Origin: Odiellus spinosus
Lineage: Eukaryota > Arthropoda > Arachnida > Opiliones > Phalangiidae
Assembly (NCBI GenBank): GCA_963920705.1
Contig: OY987234.1
Coordinates: 8,041,907 to 8,105,906 of the forward strand
Direction of reading: 5' to 3'
DNA length: 64,000 nt
In this document: positions 1-11,174 of the stretch, piece by piece
Layout: every line of letters starts with the position of its first letter
Numbering within the stretch: the stretch's first letter is position 1
Position numbers and translations under genes: made by a program
The notes under the pieces: generated by a model
Seen by the model: the letters and a program-made list of their open reading frames with translations, nothing else
Database searches by the model: none
What the model was told of the DNA's origin: nothing

Positions 1-2170
1 TACGTATTGAAATAATATTATTTTAAATATATAAGATTATTATAATTAATGTATATGTGTCAATTCGATCGTGAACATATTCTCACGTCGTCTGCTTATA
101 CTCTACGCGTTCAATGCCAATATAGCTGCCTTCACACTACATACTTGGAAAGGTCTAATTATAAAATTTTGGGGTCATCCTTGTAGACCTTTGAACAAGA
201 AACAAAATTAATATCATTTAAAGTCGATCTGAACATTTGAAACAGTTTGAAAACTGTTTCAAAGTGTCAATTGTGGACGTAGCTTAAAACCAATGAGGTA
301 AAACTTATAATTATAGAAAGTTATATCTCAAATAATGATTAGAATTACGTATAAAATTACGTGCATAAATTAGCGAGACATAATTAGGGAGAAATAGGAA
401 TAAACTTATTAATTAGTAAGATAGAATTAAGAAGAAATAAGAATATGATAATGCTTAATACTGAATGGTCTGAGAAGTTTCCAGAACCCAATTAATATTC
501 ACGAAGTTACTGACAACAACAATATGAGCAATTAAATTCAAATTAACGAAAGACAGTCTTGATATAAACAATACATATCATATTTTTTAGTTTATAATCT
601 TTCTTGTAGGAAAGAAAATGTTTTTCAATTTTCGATATCGAACGGATATGAGGTTTTATTTATAGGTGGGCTTAAGTTTTTTTCTTCGTTAAGTTTTAAA
701 CTTTCGAACCCCAATCCTCTCCCCCTTCTTATCATCCCCACTTCTGCTCGTAGATTTTGATTTTTCCCAAAAGTAAATTTACCGTTATTGGAAGATGGAA
801 AAGAGTTGGGCCGGGGAAAACTTGGAACCCCTACCCCCACCCCAACACCCAGAACCCCTTTATAAATTCACTAGTATCTAACACCTCTACCTCCCCATCT
901 GGTATATTTTACACAACCTTATATACTTATTTATAAAGTTCGGAGAGAGGGGTTGGGGGAGGGAGCCGAAAGTGTTTAATTAAAGCGGGAGGCGCCGGGG
1001 CGTTTTTAATGATGGGCCCTTGATGTTGGTCTAAGCTTAAAAAAAAGGGGGAGGGGGAGGATTCGTTGCAGTTACTAGGTGCTCGTTGTGTACCAGATAT
1101 TGCTTTCTAGTATAGTTAGCCTAAGGCTCCGTCCTTGTCTACCTTATAACAGCCCCGAGGATTTATATAATACTATATAGACAGTATCTGCCTAAGAAAC
1201 AAGCATAATTCTAGCCCGTTCACGAAATAATGTATTTAGAACAGTTTGTAATAAATAAAAGGCAGGGATTTTTGAGATTGAAGCTTCGACGTAATTACCT
1301 GATTTTCATACCACCCTAGTTTTAAAAGTGTCGCTTCTAATTCAGTAAGCAGACAACCCGATTTGTTAAAGGTACTATGAATGGAAAATTTATTATTATA
1401 ATACAATCTTTAAAATGTAGGCGACATTTTTTCATATTATTAAAATCCTAAGGTTTATGTAGGCAACTCGAATTGCAACACTTTTTACAAATACTTGAAT
1501 AACTTTTAGTTGAATAAAGATAAAGGTATGGTTATTTTTTAATTAAAAATATGGCTCTTTAGACACATTTCCAGCCTAATTTCGACTTTTAAACCTTTTT
1601 ACATTTTTGACAATCTTCATTTTGTCAAATGATGTATTGAAGTGTAACTCTGAACGCCTAGCGCCAACTATGAACACTCGCTGCTATAACTCTAAAAAAT
1701 AAAGATAATGAAAGGCAAAATTAGTTCAAATTCGATGAATTCTCAAAAACCAATTTGCTAGAAATGTTCATATCATTAATTTGACACACTGAGTTGTCTC
1801 GGAAATCGATGAACCTTTCAAACCGCGACGTCAGACGAATAATATAATTTATATTCAATCGTGCGACACTCAAAAAGCGATATTACGTATTTCACTCTTC
1901 CTTTATTAGTAAAAAGCTCGTTTCATTGCAAGGTTGCGACCAACTATAGGTGTATTATAATTAGCATGGCCGGTTGCTCGCCTTCTGAATTATGTAGGAT
2001 TTACTCCATCTATAAAAGATTCCTCGGTATTTTGCGAAAGCTTTTCTCTTTTCCGTCCCTCCCCCTTCCTCCGATCTCTACCAGCCCTAGCATCCTACTC
2101 TCGCGCGCTTTTGCTTATATAGTTCGCTCGCCCAAAAACCTTCTTTATTGACTGCTTGAATTTCCAATGT
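1..2170. other. AT-rich DNA without a recognisable gene
   Basis: No open frame here resembles a known protein, and none has exon-like boundaries that I can support. The stretch is AT-rich with short purine-rich and pyrimidine-rich patches (about 940-1060 and 2040-2100). At 85-98 it carries ACGTCGTCTGCTTA, whose core GTCGTCTGCTT recurs near 9337 and 39099 and, inverted, at about 52744. A stretch at about 1340-1430 weakly resembles the sequence at 52.69 kb (TTAAAGGTACTAT, then an AT run, then TTTAAAATG). These may be remnants of one dispersed family, but the similarity is low. Confidence 0.5.
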
Positions 2171-2300
2171 TTTGTTTACTCTGGCGCTTTTGGCCCGAAA
2201 AAGGGGGTGGGGTGGAGCGGAAAAACGAACCCGCTAGCCGAGATTTCGGCGGGAAAAGCCGAAAAGAGGTGGAAGATGGAAAAAAATCAAGAGAGGAAAC
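2170..2300. promoter_or_regulatory. GC/CpG-enriched patch with E2F-like site (tentative)
   Basis: This short GC-richer island in AT-rich DNA contains TTTCGGCGGGAAAAG (about 2244-2258), which resembles an E2F site (TTTSSCGC) and sits inside a small inverted repeat (TTCGGCGGGAAAAGCCGAA). No transcription start, TATA box or exon boundary is visible. It could equally be chance GC-rich DNA. The call rests on motif resemblance only. Confidence 0.2.
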
Positions 2301-2481
2301 TATGGAGAGGGGAGGTGGGGTTTAAGTAGAGGAAGGGGGTTTGGAGTTGGGGGGCGAAAAGCTCGGCCCCAAATTAACGATGCTCATCCTAGCGCGAGTG
2401 CGCGCGGAGCTTCGTATTAAGTAAATCTTAGCCCCCTTTTGTTTCGTTCCCGACTCTACCCCCCTTTTTCGTGAGCCCCAA

Positions 2482-2497
2482 CCCCCCCCCCCCCCCC
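2482..2497. repeat. Poly-C tract, 16 nt
   Basis: An uninterrupted run of 16 C on the plus strand, the longest of several C runs in this window (others at 5348, 6937, 12274, 14927, 26773 and 50585). Flanks are GC-rich. Confidence 0.97.
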
Positions 2498-2519
2498 GAA
2501 CCCCTTTCATCCATAGTTA

Positions 2520-3738
2520 TCCCAAAAACAGTTCCGCCTTTCAGTAAGGCGCAAAACTAGGATATACTATTTAGCTTTTTACGTAACCAAATCATACTGG
2601 TTTGAACGTAAGCTCATGATTTTGAAGTTCTCATAAGTTTTACCATGGCGTAATATTGTAATATTTCATTGTTCCAATGACTCTAAGTATGGGATACGTG
2701 TTAATTGGTTTTGGATATCGGTGGTTTAATTTGCACCACTGTGTTTGTTAATCTGTTGAAAAGGTTCAAGATTGGCCCAGATAATTTGACAAAGGTTATA
2801 GGGGTTTTTATCATTAAATACACATTGATATCAAATTTCAAATAGTATCACGATATAAACCTGAAAACAAATGGAAAAATTTGTGAAAATGCTAATTAAA
2901 AGGCATGATTTGGTTTTCACACATTTTTTCCTCAACTCTATAGTGGTCTAAATTAAATGACGAAGACTTCATTTTAATTTAAGTCGTAGTTTTTAATTAA
3001 ATCCCAAGTTTCGAATCTTAGAGCGACTTTAATATCACGCTCTTATGGTTTTAAGTTAACCAAGCTTCTTCTTTAATGAAAACTCCCAAGTGATTATTGC
3101 TAAAGTTTCTATACTGGGCCTCCTGACCAAAAACTTCTTCCCACCCCGGACGGCGACTTACACCCCTCATCTCCCCTCCCTGTTTTCCTACTTTCAGTCG
3201 TTCCTTTTTAAGCGTAAAAGCGTCGCGGCCATTTCCATTTCATCGATCAGACGCGGGCGGGGGTGTTGGTTTGGGGTGTATGGGGTGCTGGGAGCTAAGA
3301 ACTCGCATTCCGGGGCTTAAATGCTAAAAGGGGGATTAAAAACCGGGGGTCGACACTGTTTACAGTTATTTTGAGAACCCGTGCCGAGCCTGAAAACCAC
3401 CCCCTTACCCCAAACCCCGATCCTCACTCTCTGCCGTCCGTGCATTTTTATCCCCCTTCATTTCTCCCTTACAGTTCTGTGTTTTCTGGGGGGTTCTCCC
3501 CCTATAGCTTGTTCCTCCCTCAATTTGTGTATCCACGATTTCATTCTTACTTTTAAAACCTCGCATCGTCGTCAGAGTATATACCTAAGCTTTCTGTCTG
3601 CCTGCCTGTGAAACTGTTCCTTGTTAACCTAAGGATGTAAATTTCCAATGGAAAACCGGTTTTTGTATGAGAATTAAGGTATATTCCAAGGTTGAAACGT
3701 CTCGCGTAATTCAATCCACCTTAATTACAAAGTTATTT
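2520..3738. other. No gene seen; AT-rich then pyrimidine-rich DNA
   Basis: From 2520 to about 3080 the DNA is AT-rich and featureless. From about 3130 to 3560 it is C/T-rich on the plus strand. The open frames at 3090-3320 and 3371-3611 are proline/serine-rich low-complexity products of that bias and are not recognisable proteins. Confidence 0.5.
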
Positions 3739-3769
3739 ATATATATATATTTTTTTTTTTTTTTTTTTT
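3739..3769. repeat. (AT)n followed by T20
   Basis: A short (AT)n tract at 3739-3750 runs straight into a T homopolymer at 3750-3769. This is a simple repeat with no sign of a retroposon tail, since no target-site duplication is obvious around it. Confidence 0.95.
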
Positions 3770-4013
3770 AATACTTTGAACAACGCTTTGGTCGAGACGT
3801 GGCGATCTGATAATAAGCTTGCAACGCATACCTAGTCTGACCACTCACGAAATCAGTGTACAAACCGTTAACTGCACCAAAGTGATTACGTAACTGAGTA
3901 CGTAATTCGGGCGTTACCTGCAAAGAATACTGAAATCGTGTTGTCGGTGAACAGATTTCCGAATGTGGTTAACCCATAGAGAGAAGGCGATCCAGAAATT
4001 ACGTCAGAAGCTT

Positions 4014-4110
4014 GTCTCTCCCTCCCATGGTGTCATCCCCCATGGGGAATTATATTTTTTACTCTTAATCAGGTACTCTCTCCCTTCACCATCAGTAAGA
4101 ACCTTACATA
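4014..4110 (+). repeat. Degenerate copy of dispersed repeat K (tentative)
   Basis: The segment GGTGTCATCCCCCATGGGG at 4029-4047 and the following AATTA resemble the start of repeat K at 18.09 and 36.89 kb, and an AGTAAG motif follows at a similar distance. All three contain a short GC stem just after GTCATCC. Overall similarity is low, so this could be chance. Confidence 0.3.
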
Positions 4111-5375
4111 GATTCCCTAAGAAAGAAAAATAATAACAAAATTAACTTCGCGCGCACTGTTAACTATAACTGCGAGTAGCTTCGGGACAGTTTAAAATGA
4201 AAGCGTAAGGCGAAATACTGAGGCGTTTTTATTTATCCAGATTTGAAAAAATCATCTCGGCCACTGATACTTTCTTGTTTTCAAGATTGCGTCTCTTTCC
4301 GCGTATCAAGACAGTCCAAATTTGCACCACTTTTAAAGCTATATAGAGCCTATTTTTAACCCTTTTGTTCCCCGATTTGTATTGCTGAAAACATAAAGTG
4401 ATTTGTCTGTGTATACCCTCCTTCGGTGTCCTCCCTCTAGTTGCGCTTCCCTACTGAGCTTTTGTTTCATCTTCTTCTCGCTATTCAGGGGGAGGAGGGG
4501 AGTGCGCTCCGCTTTGTAACGCGTCTCTTTCTCTCTCTCACTCGTCATTTTAGTGGAAAAAGGGCCCACGTCACGTTTAGCGTAAAGCGGACGCTAAAAG
4601 ACTTTTGTTTTTCGACGTTTTTAATCCTTCCTACATCTAGATCAAGACAAATATCGAAAAAGCTGCGTTATATACACTACTTCCTTAACTTGTCGTTGCT
4701 CTTCCTTAACGCTTATGATTCATTCCATTTTAAATTGGCAGCGTGTAGGAGGTGAAATTGTTTATCGCGTCTGTTGACGATTAAAAGTGGTTTAGACGAA
4801 AAGTTTTAACGCGAAGTAGACGAAACTTTGTCCATGGAAGGACATTGAATGTTAGGGAGGTGGAAAAGACTGTTTCAATATAAAGTATTAGGACGTCTTT
4901 CAAAGTTTTTCGTGAAATTTGGTGGATTACAAATAAAACTGTCTCGTGTTGAATGTTGCTTTGCATTTGTATGACGTCACGAGCAACCTCATAGGGTTAA
5001 TCTTATGATTTGAAATTGATTTACCCTTCGAATACTCCGTATTCGGCTTAATTCCGTGAATATCTGATATACATTGAAAACCGTTTGAAATTCTGTGACA
5101 TCCAAATTTAGCCTCCTTGGCTTTCCAAATAAATAAAATTGAGTAAAATTAATCCATAACTCTTTATACGCTGTAAACTGCAACTGAAACTGAAAGTGTA
5201 GTATATTTAGATGAGGGAGTGTGTGGGGGAGAGGTAGAAGACTAGAGGGGTTAATTGCTAGCGCCCGCTTTTAGCCATTGACAAAACGCGCCAATCATTA
5301 TGATAATACTGGCGGGAAGGACGTCGAAAGGGAATCAGGGGATACAGCCCCCCCCCCCAGTTGTCAACCCACGCA

Positions 5376-5378
<3 letters not shown>
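4110..5378. other. No gene seen
   Basis: Mixed-composition DNA. An open frame of about 104 codons at 4441-4755 does not begin at ATG, has no recognised domain and no splice or promoter context, so I do not call it a gene. A palindromic CRE-like TGACGTCA lies at about 4973-4980 within the sequence ATGACGTCACGAGCAACCT. The same 19-nt string with one change occurs near 37847. Confidence 0.45.
5348..5358. repeat. Poly-C tract, 11 nt
   Basis: Uninterrupted run of 11 C on the plus strand, 20 bases upstream of a (CT)n microsatellite. Confidence 0.95.

Positions 5379-5408
<30 letters not shown>
5379..5408. repeat. (CT)15 microsatellite
   Basis: Fifteen uninterrupted CT dinucleotides. They generate a serine-leucine repeat in one open frame at 5278-5472, which is therefore an artefact rather than a protein. 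Confidence 0.97.
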
Positions 5409-5409
<1 letters not shown>

Positions 5410-5959
5410 AAAAGAAAAGAGCATATTCCGGGGGTATTTTCCCTTCGCCTAGCTAGCTCGATCCTCTCTTAGTTGAGGAGAAAAATGGCAAAAGGGAAGA
5501 GGATAGGGTATTAGTCTGTGATGGGGAGGGGGGAAATAGCCTCAAAGTTTAGAATCAAGGCGGCGCCGATGAAACGACGCGCGATACAAACAATTCCGAG
5601 CCCCAACATTCTTTCTTTTTTTAAAACGGACGTTAAATACAACCTCTATACCTACCCCCTCCTCATCTTCCGGGGGGAGGGGGTGAGGGGACTTGGAAAA
5701 TGAAGATAATTTCTTCTCAGTCCCTTTGGAATACAAAAGATGACCCATTTTAACTTCACAAATATCCTTTTTTATTTTTTTAAAATATATTTAAATTCGC
5801 GAAACGAAATATTAATGCACCTTGTTAATTTAAAACAATTATTTACTCGCTTTCTTCCTCTTTTTCGCGAGTTAAAATATATATCCCTCCGCCGTAAGGT
5901 TTCCTCACACTGACAAATCGATGAACTAATTTTTAAACCGTAATTCAAAGTAACTGCGT

Positions 5960-6260
5960 AGCAAGAGAAACCTTTACAGGGGCTCGTAGGAAATACATTG
6001 AGTAGTTTCACCCTGAGAGGTATCTTTTCCGTACACATAATTGCGCTCAATGGAAAATAAATAACTTTTGCTGAGCTCCTCCGACAGGGGAGCCGTCTAT
6101 TTCAAAAGGGTGCACTTTGTGCGGCTTCCAAAATAAACCTGTGCACTTTGTGCGGCTACCAAAAAAGCCTGCAACCCTGTAAACGGCGTTTTCACCCTGG
6201 TGGGAGGCTTCTCTCTGCACACGGTTGCGCGATGGTTGAAACACATTTACAGGCGCTTTC
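5960..6260. repeat. Dispersed repeat N with internal duplications
   Basis: The DNA around 6195-6257 (containing GGCTTCTCTCTGCACACGG and ending ACATTTACAGGCG) matches the hairpin-like unit at 33.17-33.23 kb, which has CGCTTCTCTCTGAACATCG and ends CATCTACAGGGGC. A second diverged piece lies at about 5965-6055 (CTTTACAGGGGC, then TTTCACCCTGAGAGG). Between them is a 31-bp tandem duplication at 6110-6140 and 6141-6170 sharing GTGCACTTTGTGCGGCT. The outer motif CGCCCCTGTAAAAGTGTTTC also appears alone at about 27126. I see no coding capacity. Confidence 0.55.
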
Positions 6261-8070
6261 GGTAAAAAAAAAAATTACACACGTTGAGAAACGCTATTGG
6301 TAACTTGTAAGTGATATTTCAAGTTTATTTAACGTCCTGTAAACAATTATTTTTTACGTTAAAATAGGCCAAATTAACTAGAATTAATTACTAATTTCGG
6401 AAGTAGGCTTAATATCTCGGTCGTCACGAATAATTTTTATTTTAATTGCTATTTCTAAATTCGCGTCTTCAACAAATACTTTCTTATCCTTGTGTATGAA
6501 TCCACATAAATATTCTCAATTTGTCATCTTCTCTAAGTTAAAAATTCGGATTATTTTAACGTCCATAAATAAGTTAATTGAATGAAAAAAAATCCACTTT
6601 TTATTCCATGAACTTATTTCAACCTTTTATTACATATAGATAGTTTTTTTATTTTGTGATTAATAGAAAGATTTTATCGACATCCATCGAAATTTCCTCG
6701 AACAAAAGTTCATTTTTTTTCTAATATTTTCGTACAGTAATTGTACTATTTAAAGCAATCTTCGACAGTTTTTGATTAATTTTAAAGATTTTCTCCGATT
6801 TTTCTTCAGTTTAAAAAAAGGTACCAAACCTTTTAAAGTGTATTGGGAGACATACACTAGGATGAAACTTAAAAAAAAAAATCATTAAATAAGGGTTGTT
6901 CCGAAACGAAAGGGTATACCATCCATAGCTCCATTTCCCCCCCCCCCTTTTTCCATTAGGTGCGGTTTTCTCGCTAAGTGTACTGCGGGTTATAAAAACA
7001 TTATCTCTCTCTCTTAACTCGCCTCTTCTTCTCTTGAGCTTCTTCTCTTCTTTGGGGATGCGCTGGCGTCTCTTTTGCATCCCCCTTGTTGGTTTTTTGT
7101 TATCCCCTCTCGTCCACGTAGCTCTATTCCATCCTCATCCCCTTTACTTTATCCCCTTAGCACCCCCTCCACCCGCCTTATAGCTGTTAAAGGAAAGAGA
7201 GAAAACCAAATTTTACGACCGTCCCCAATAAAACAAGTCTGCTTCTCTGCAGCATCCCACTTGGAACGAGCCCCCACCCTCATAGAACCCTATATACTGT
7301 CATATTTGGTTGGGTCTATTAGTCTAAGCGCGCTAGGGGGACACCGGGCTCTTGCCTAAAAGAAAACCCGAGCTTTATTTAAAGGGATAGTGTCAGGCGT
7401 CAAAATTAAAAAAAAATCTATATACTAGATATACCCGTCAATACAGTTCTTACTTTCTTATACATCGCAATCTCTAATCTTTATAAACCATTGAATAATT
7501 AAATTGTCTAGCGTTAATCTTAATATCAAACTCCCCGCTTGTTTTTGAAATAAAAACTCAAGAGGAGTTAGCAATGAAGTTTAAGATAGTGTGTTTAATT
7601 TTTTGCGTACACCTTCGCGTTTCCCACGGACAGAAAGACAGAATTATTTTGATAATTAAAATACCCAAGATTTTGCGTTACTCATAGTTAGGTTTATACG
7701 TGTTTGAAAACTCAATCCAGAAACGTTCAATAAACTTTATTTCTCAACCATGAAGTATAGCAGACTCGATAATTAATTTAATAATATAATTATCTGACAG
7801 ATATATAGGATAAAGATTTAATAATGTTTTTTACAATCATTTTGTAGTAGTCACAACTCCTTTAAGGCGTATCGATATAAAATGACTTTCAAAATATACG
7901 AGCTTTCTTAACTTTTAAATTTCTTTCGTCACTTTCCCTTGAAAAAAAAAGGATGTAGTTTGGCTCGGTATATAGTTTTTGGAATAGAGTCGTAGCCTAG
8001 GTTAGATTGAAGTGAGTGGGGAGGGGTTAGATTTTTAGTCTAATAAATGCGCTTTAGCTTTTCTCGCTCG
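6260..8070. other. No gene seen
   Basis: AT-rich to about 6890, then mixed, with an 11-nt C run at 6937-6947. Open frames at 6811-7080 (minus) and 7075-7359 (plus) overlap on opposite strands and are low-complexity, lysine/arginine-rich or serine/proline-rich. TTTAAAGGGATAGTGTC near 7379 is a possible worn transposon end. Confidence 0.45.
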
Positions 8071-8079
8071 CTTTCTGCT

Positions 8080-8200
8080 GTTCTTTTTCTTTCTCCTTAT
8101 TTTCTTCCTCCTTAAAAATCCGTTCTGTTCTCGCGCCCTTTTTTCTTTTTCTCCCGCTCATTTCCTTCTCCTCCGTCTCTCCTTCCACGCGCGTTTATTC
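8080..8200. other. Strongly pyrimidine-biased tract
   Basis: The plus strand over about 120 bp is almost entirely C and T with scattered G. It directly precedes the CpG-rich block with E-box and X-box motifs and may be part of a promoter or 5' untranslated region. No strand of transcription can be assigned. Confidence 0.5.
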
Positions 8201-8214
8201 CCCTCTTGTTTACG

Positions 8215-8290
8215 AGTAGCGATCACGTGGATATGGCGTTGCTAGGTAACGCGCGCGCCAATTTTTATACGCGCGTGCTTCCGACAAGCG
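8215..8290. promoter_or_regulatory. CpG-rich promoter-like block with E-box and X-box
   Basis: Visible motifs are a palindromic E-box CACGTG at 8224-8229 and GTTGCTAGGTAAC at 8238-8250. The latter fits the RFX X-box consensus (GTNRCY, short spacer, RGYAAC) and is itself nearly palindromic. CpG-dense sequence follows (GCGCGCGCC, ACGCGCG). RFX X-boxes mark promoters of ciliary genes in animals (established), but there is no recognisable exon next to this one, so function is inferred from motif clustering only. Confidence 0.35.
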
Positions 8291-8741
8291 CTTAAAAATA
8301 CCGAAAGAATTTGATGCTTAATCAAATTAAAGATAGTTTGCAGCGCGTGTAAAGCTATTCTTATTTCTTTTAAGATATATTAGGATATATCTGAACTCCT
8401 TAGAGAAAAGTCAGGAGGGTATACTTCCATACGTAGTGTTAATTCCGAATGATTTGGCGAAGATTTTCTTCTCTATATTTTGGAATTCAACCTTGGAAAC
8501 CGTGTCCGTTTTTAATACGTTAAACGTGAACCGTTTTAAAGCGAAGGTGAAGAGGTTTCTTCTTCTAAAAATAAGACACTTTTGCCGAGGAGTTAATTAG
8601 TCTCGGCTTTCCTTTACACCGATTACGGATTACGCGTAATAATTTTAGCACTGTTTAAAGATTACGCGTAATCGCATTAGTACAGTCAAAGGAGCAACCT
8701 CTACACCGATTACACTGATTGACTGCATGGCCATCGACTTT

Positions 8742-8812
8742 AGCGTATAGTAAAACATATTCGAGAAATGTCTGACTTGTACAAGAATTTGGTTAAGACT
8801 AATTATTTGCCA
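8742..8812 (+). repeat. Dispersed repeat M, copy 1 (partial)
   Basis: Shares an ordered set of short matches with the copies at 28.55, 38.49 and 49.62 kb: GCGTATAGTAAAACAT, then GAGAAATGTCT, then TTGTACAA. The copy then diverges. No coding frame is conserved among the copies. Confidence 0.5.
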
Positions 8813-8829
8813 ATTAATTTCATTTAAAT

Positions 8830-10040
8830 TATTAAATTTTATTTTATTTTGTAAATTCTAACAGACCCCCATGGAAATCTGTTTTACTTTGAGGGAGGTA
8901 TCAAATATAAGCTTTTATTGGAGATATTTCGCAAGTGTTTAGTCATATTTCTAATTCCAAAATAGATAAAACAAATCACTTGTTTGTTTTTTCTCTTCGC
9001 CCTCACTTTAAGGGTGTACTTGAATTTAAATTTTCAACAAAGAACAAAATTAAGGATCCCCTGTATAAGATTATTAAACGTAAGGAAACCTTGTTGTGTA
9101 CTTGATAACTCCGACTAAAACTCCGACTAATTCTGAACATTTACATTCTTAATAAGCAAAAATAGTCATTAGAATAGTTTTGAGGTTTTCAATAAAAAAA
9201 AACTCTGTTATTCGTTCATTAGACACCGTTTTACGTGCATGGTTGAAACTTTCGTAAAATATAGAGGTTTTATTCTAAAACTACCCATCAATTTAACTCC
9301 GTCACGAGTCTGGCTACACAATTCTGCAGTTTTGTGTCGTCTGCTTGTCTTTGTAAGTTCTTCAGTCAGGGTCCGCGGATGTATAGTCCGGTTTTCATAA
9401 TGTTTCTCGCGGTGTTACAGTCTATTTTTATGATATTCGGTCATATTTAGAGTAAGTTGCTTCTACTTAATACGGATTTTGTCATAATATTCGCTGGATT
9501 ATCGTGAAATGATCGAAATAAGTTTAAAATGAATCTAAGCGGTTTTGACGATTCATTGAATCGGGCGGGTTTGTGCAACTGCTCTCGTGACGGGATTTAA
9601 GTGCTATGAAGTTTTGTAACGCTACCTCTATGTCCCTATCCTATTTGGTGAGTGAATTTTAATTTAAACATTGTACGTTTGATTTTCGAATAACTAGGGT
9701 GCCATATTATCAATTTAAATTGTTTAAATGACTCAGATAGTTAGGCTTAATAAGGATCCGTAGAGAACGTATGATTTGATAGCTCGTCGTTATCTCTGGC
9801 TAAGGTCAACCTTTATAAATGTTGGAGTCTATGCCTAGGTCCATTTTTTTCTACATGTTAGTTTTGTTTAGGGCCCACCTTAAAGAAATTCAGGGCCCTT
9901 TTCCTCCAATTTTGGGGCCCCTGTCCAATTTTCCAAATATACTACAGCCTACTTAAGCCTGAGAGTAACTAATGTCATGATGCGAACAAAGCTCTGTATA
10001 ATGTAAGAGTTCCGGAGTGACCATTTCTCTACCTTTCTCT
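8830..10040. other. No gene seen
   Basis: AT-rich DNA. A single arm-like segment at about 9738-9775 (TTAGGCTTAATAAGGATCC) resembles the arms of the inverted-repeat element at 40.91-41.28 kb. A GTCGTCTGCTT motif is at about 9337. Nothing else is recognisable. Confidence 0.45.
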
Positions 10041-10044
10041 ATTA

Positions 10045-10172
<128 letters not shown>

Positions 10173-10309
10173 ACTTTTACATATATGGGGTTAAACAAAT
10201 CTGTAACTCGTATAGATATAATTCACTTTTGTATTAGAAGCAAATTAACAAACTCGATCATTATAGCAATTTTATTAAAAATCTTCGAGAATAGCTTGTA
10301 ATCGTTGTT

Positions 10310-10760
10310 CTTCCCCCACTCTTTCCCCCTTCTCGCGATTCCTCCCAGGGGGCGCGTATTTCCGGCGGGGTCCGCCTGGCGCCGTTACTGTATTCGCTAT
10401 TCTACCCGCGAAAAACGTGCTAGACAGTAAAGCCGAGGTTTAAGGTTTTAACTAGCGGCTCTCTCTCTCTTCCCCGTCTCGCGTGGCCCCTGACGGGTTG
10501 TCTTTTCTCTTTCGAGTCTTTACGTCGATTGGCGTACGTATCTCTGTTCTTCGCCGCCGACAAACACGGCGCTCGCTACCGGGAGCCTTAAAACCTAGAA
10601 TTACGTTGAATTGTATTCGGAACCAGTCGCGTAGCCGAGCTCGTAACGACCACTAAATCGAGGGCTTCGCGCGCCGCCTCGTGGTTAAACTTCCCGGCAA
10701 CGTGCTCAGACGCGATCGGCGAACCAAAATAAACTTTACACGGACTTTCTCAGAGAATTT
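10310..10760. promoter_or_regulatory. CpG-rich promoter-like region with CTCF-like motif
   Basis: About 450 bp of markedly CpG-dense sequence stands out from its AT-rich flanks (for example GGCGCGTATTTCCGGCGGGG and TTCGCGCGCCGCC). CTCCCAGGGGGCGC at 10342-10355 matches 12 of 14 positions of the animal CTCF core CCASYAGRKGGCRS. CpG-dense blocks are typical of promoters in many animals, but no coding exon is seen. A splice-like CAG/GTAAG lies 400 bp downstream. Confidence 0.35.
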
Positions 10761-11157
10761 CGCGCCAAAAAAACGATAAAAATTCGGTTTTCGAACGCGT
10801 TAAAATTATTCCAAGAAAAAAACCAAAAAGAGACTCCATGATTTTGGCTATAAGCATATAAACAAATTTCACGGAAATTTATTAACTATTTCTAATAATA
10901 TTGACTGTAAAAACTCTATAAGAAAAAAAAAAACTATTGACTAAAAACAATTCGTTGTTTTTCTCTCTTCGACAGATATTTGAATTTGTTGCGCCAAAAT
11001 TGGAAGAAAATTACGAACACACCCGGTTTAAATTCATCGTAGCACTCAATTGGACAGTATCTTTAAAGTTAGTCCTTTGAAAACTCAAGTTAAAGATATG
11101 TAGCTTAGCCTATTCAAAAACAAGATCGTCTGAAGAAGTTTCCAAAATTCGAGGCAC

Positions 11158-11174
11158 TTTTTTTCAGGTAAGAA
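11158..11174 (+). other. Candidate recursive (zero-length exon) splice site
   Basis: CACTTTTTTTCAG is followed immediately by GTAAGAAC, with the junction between 11167 and 11168. A pyrimidine tract plus CAG is a good 3' splice site, and GTAAG is a good 5' splice site. Back-to-back placement is the signature of ratcheting sites known from long animal introns. The alternative is a simple donor ending a 5' untranslated exon that starts in the CpG-rich region upstream. Neither is proven. Confidence 0.3.

Noticed and set aside
4441-4755. 104-codon open frame as a small gene
   Set aside because: No ATG at its start, no known domain, biased composition and no expression signals.
10976-11167. Internal coding exon between a good acceptor (TTTTTCTCTCTTCGACAG) and the CAG/GTAAG donor
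   Set aside because: The best frame is open for only 34 codons from 10976 and then stops before the donor; the other frames also stop.
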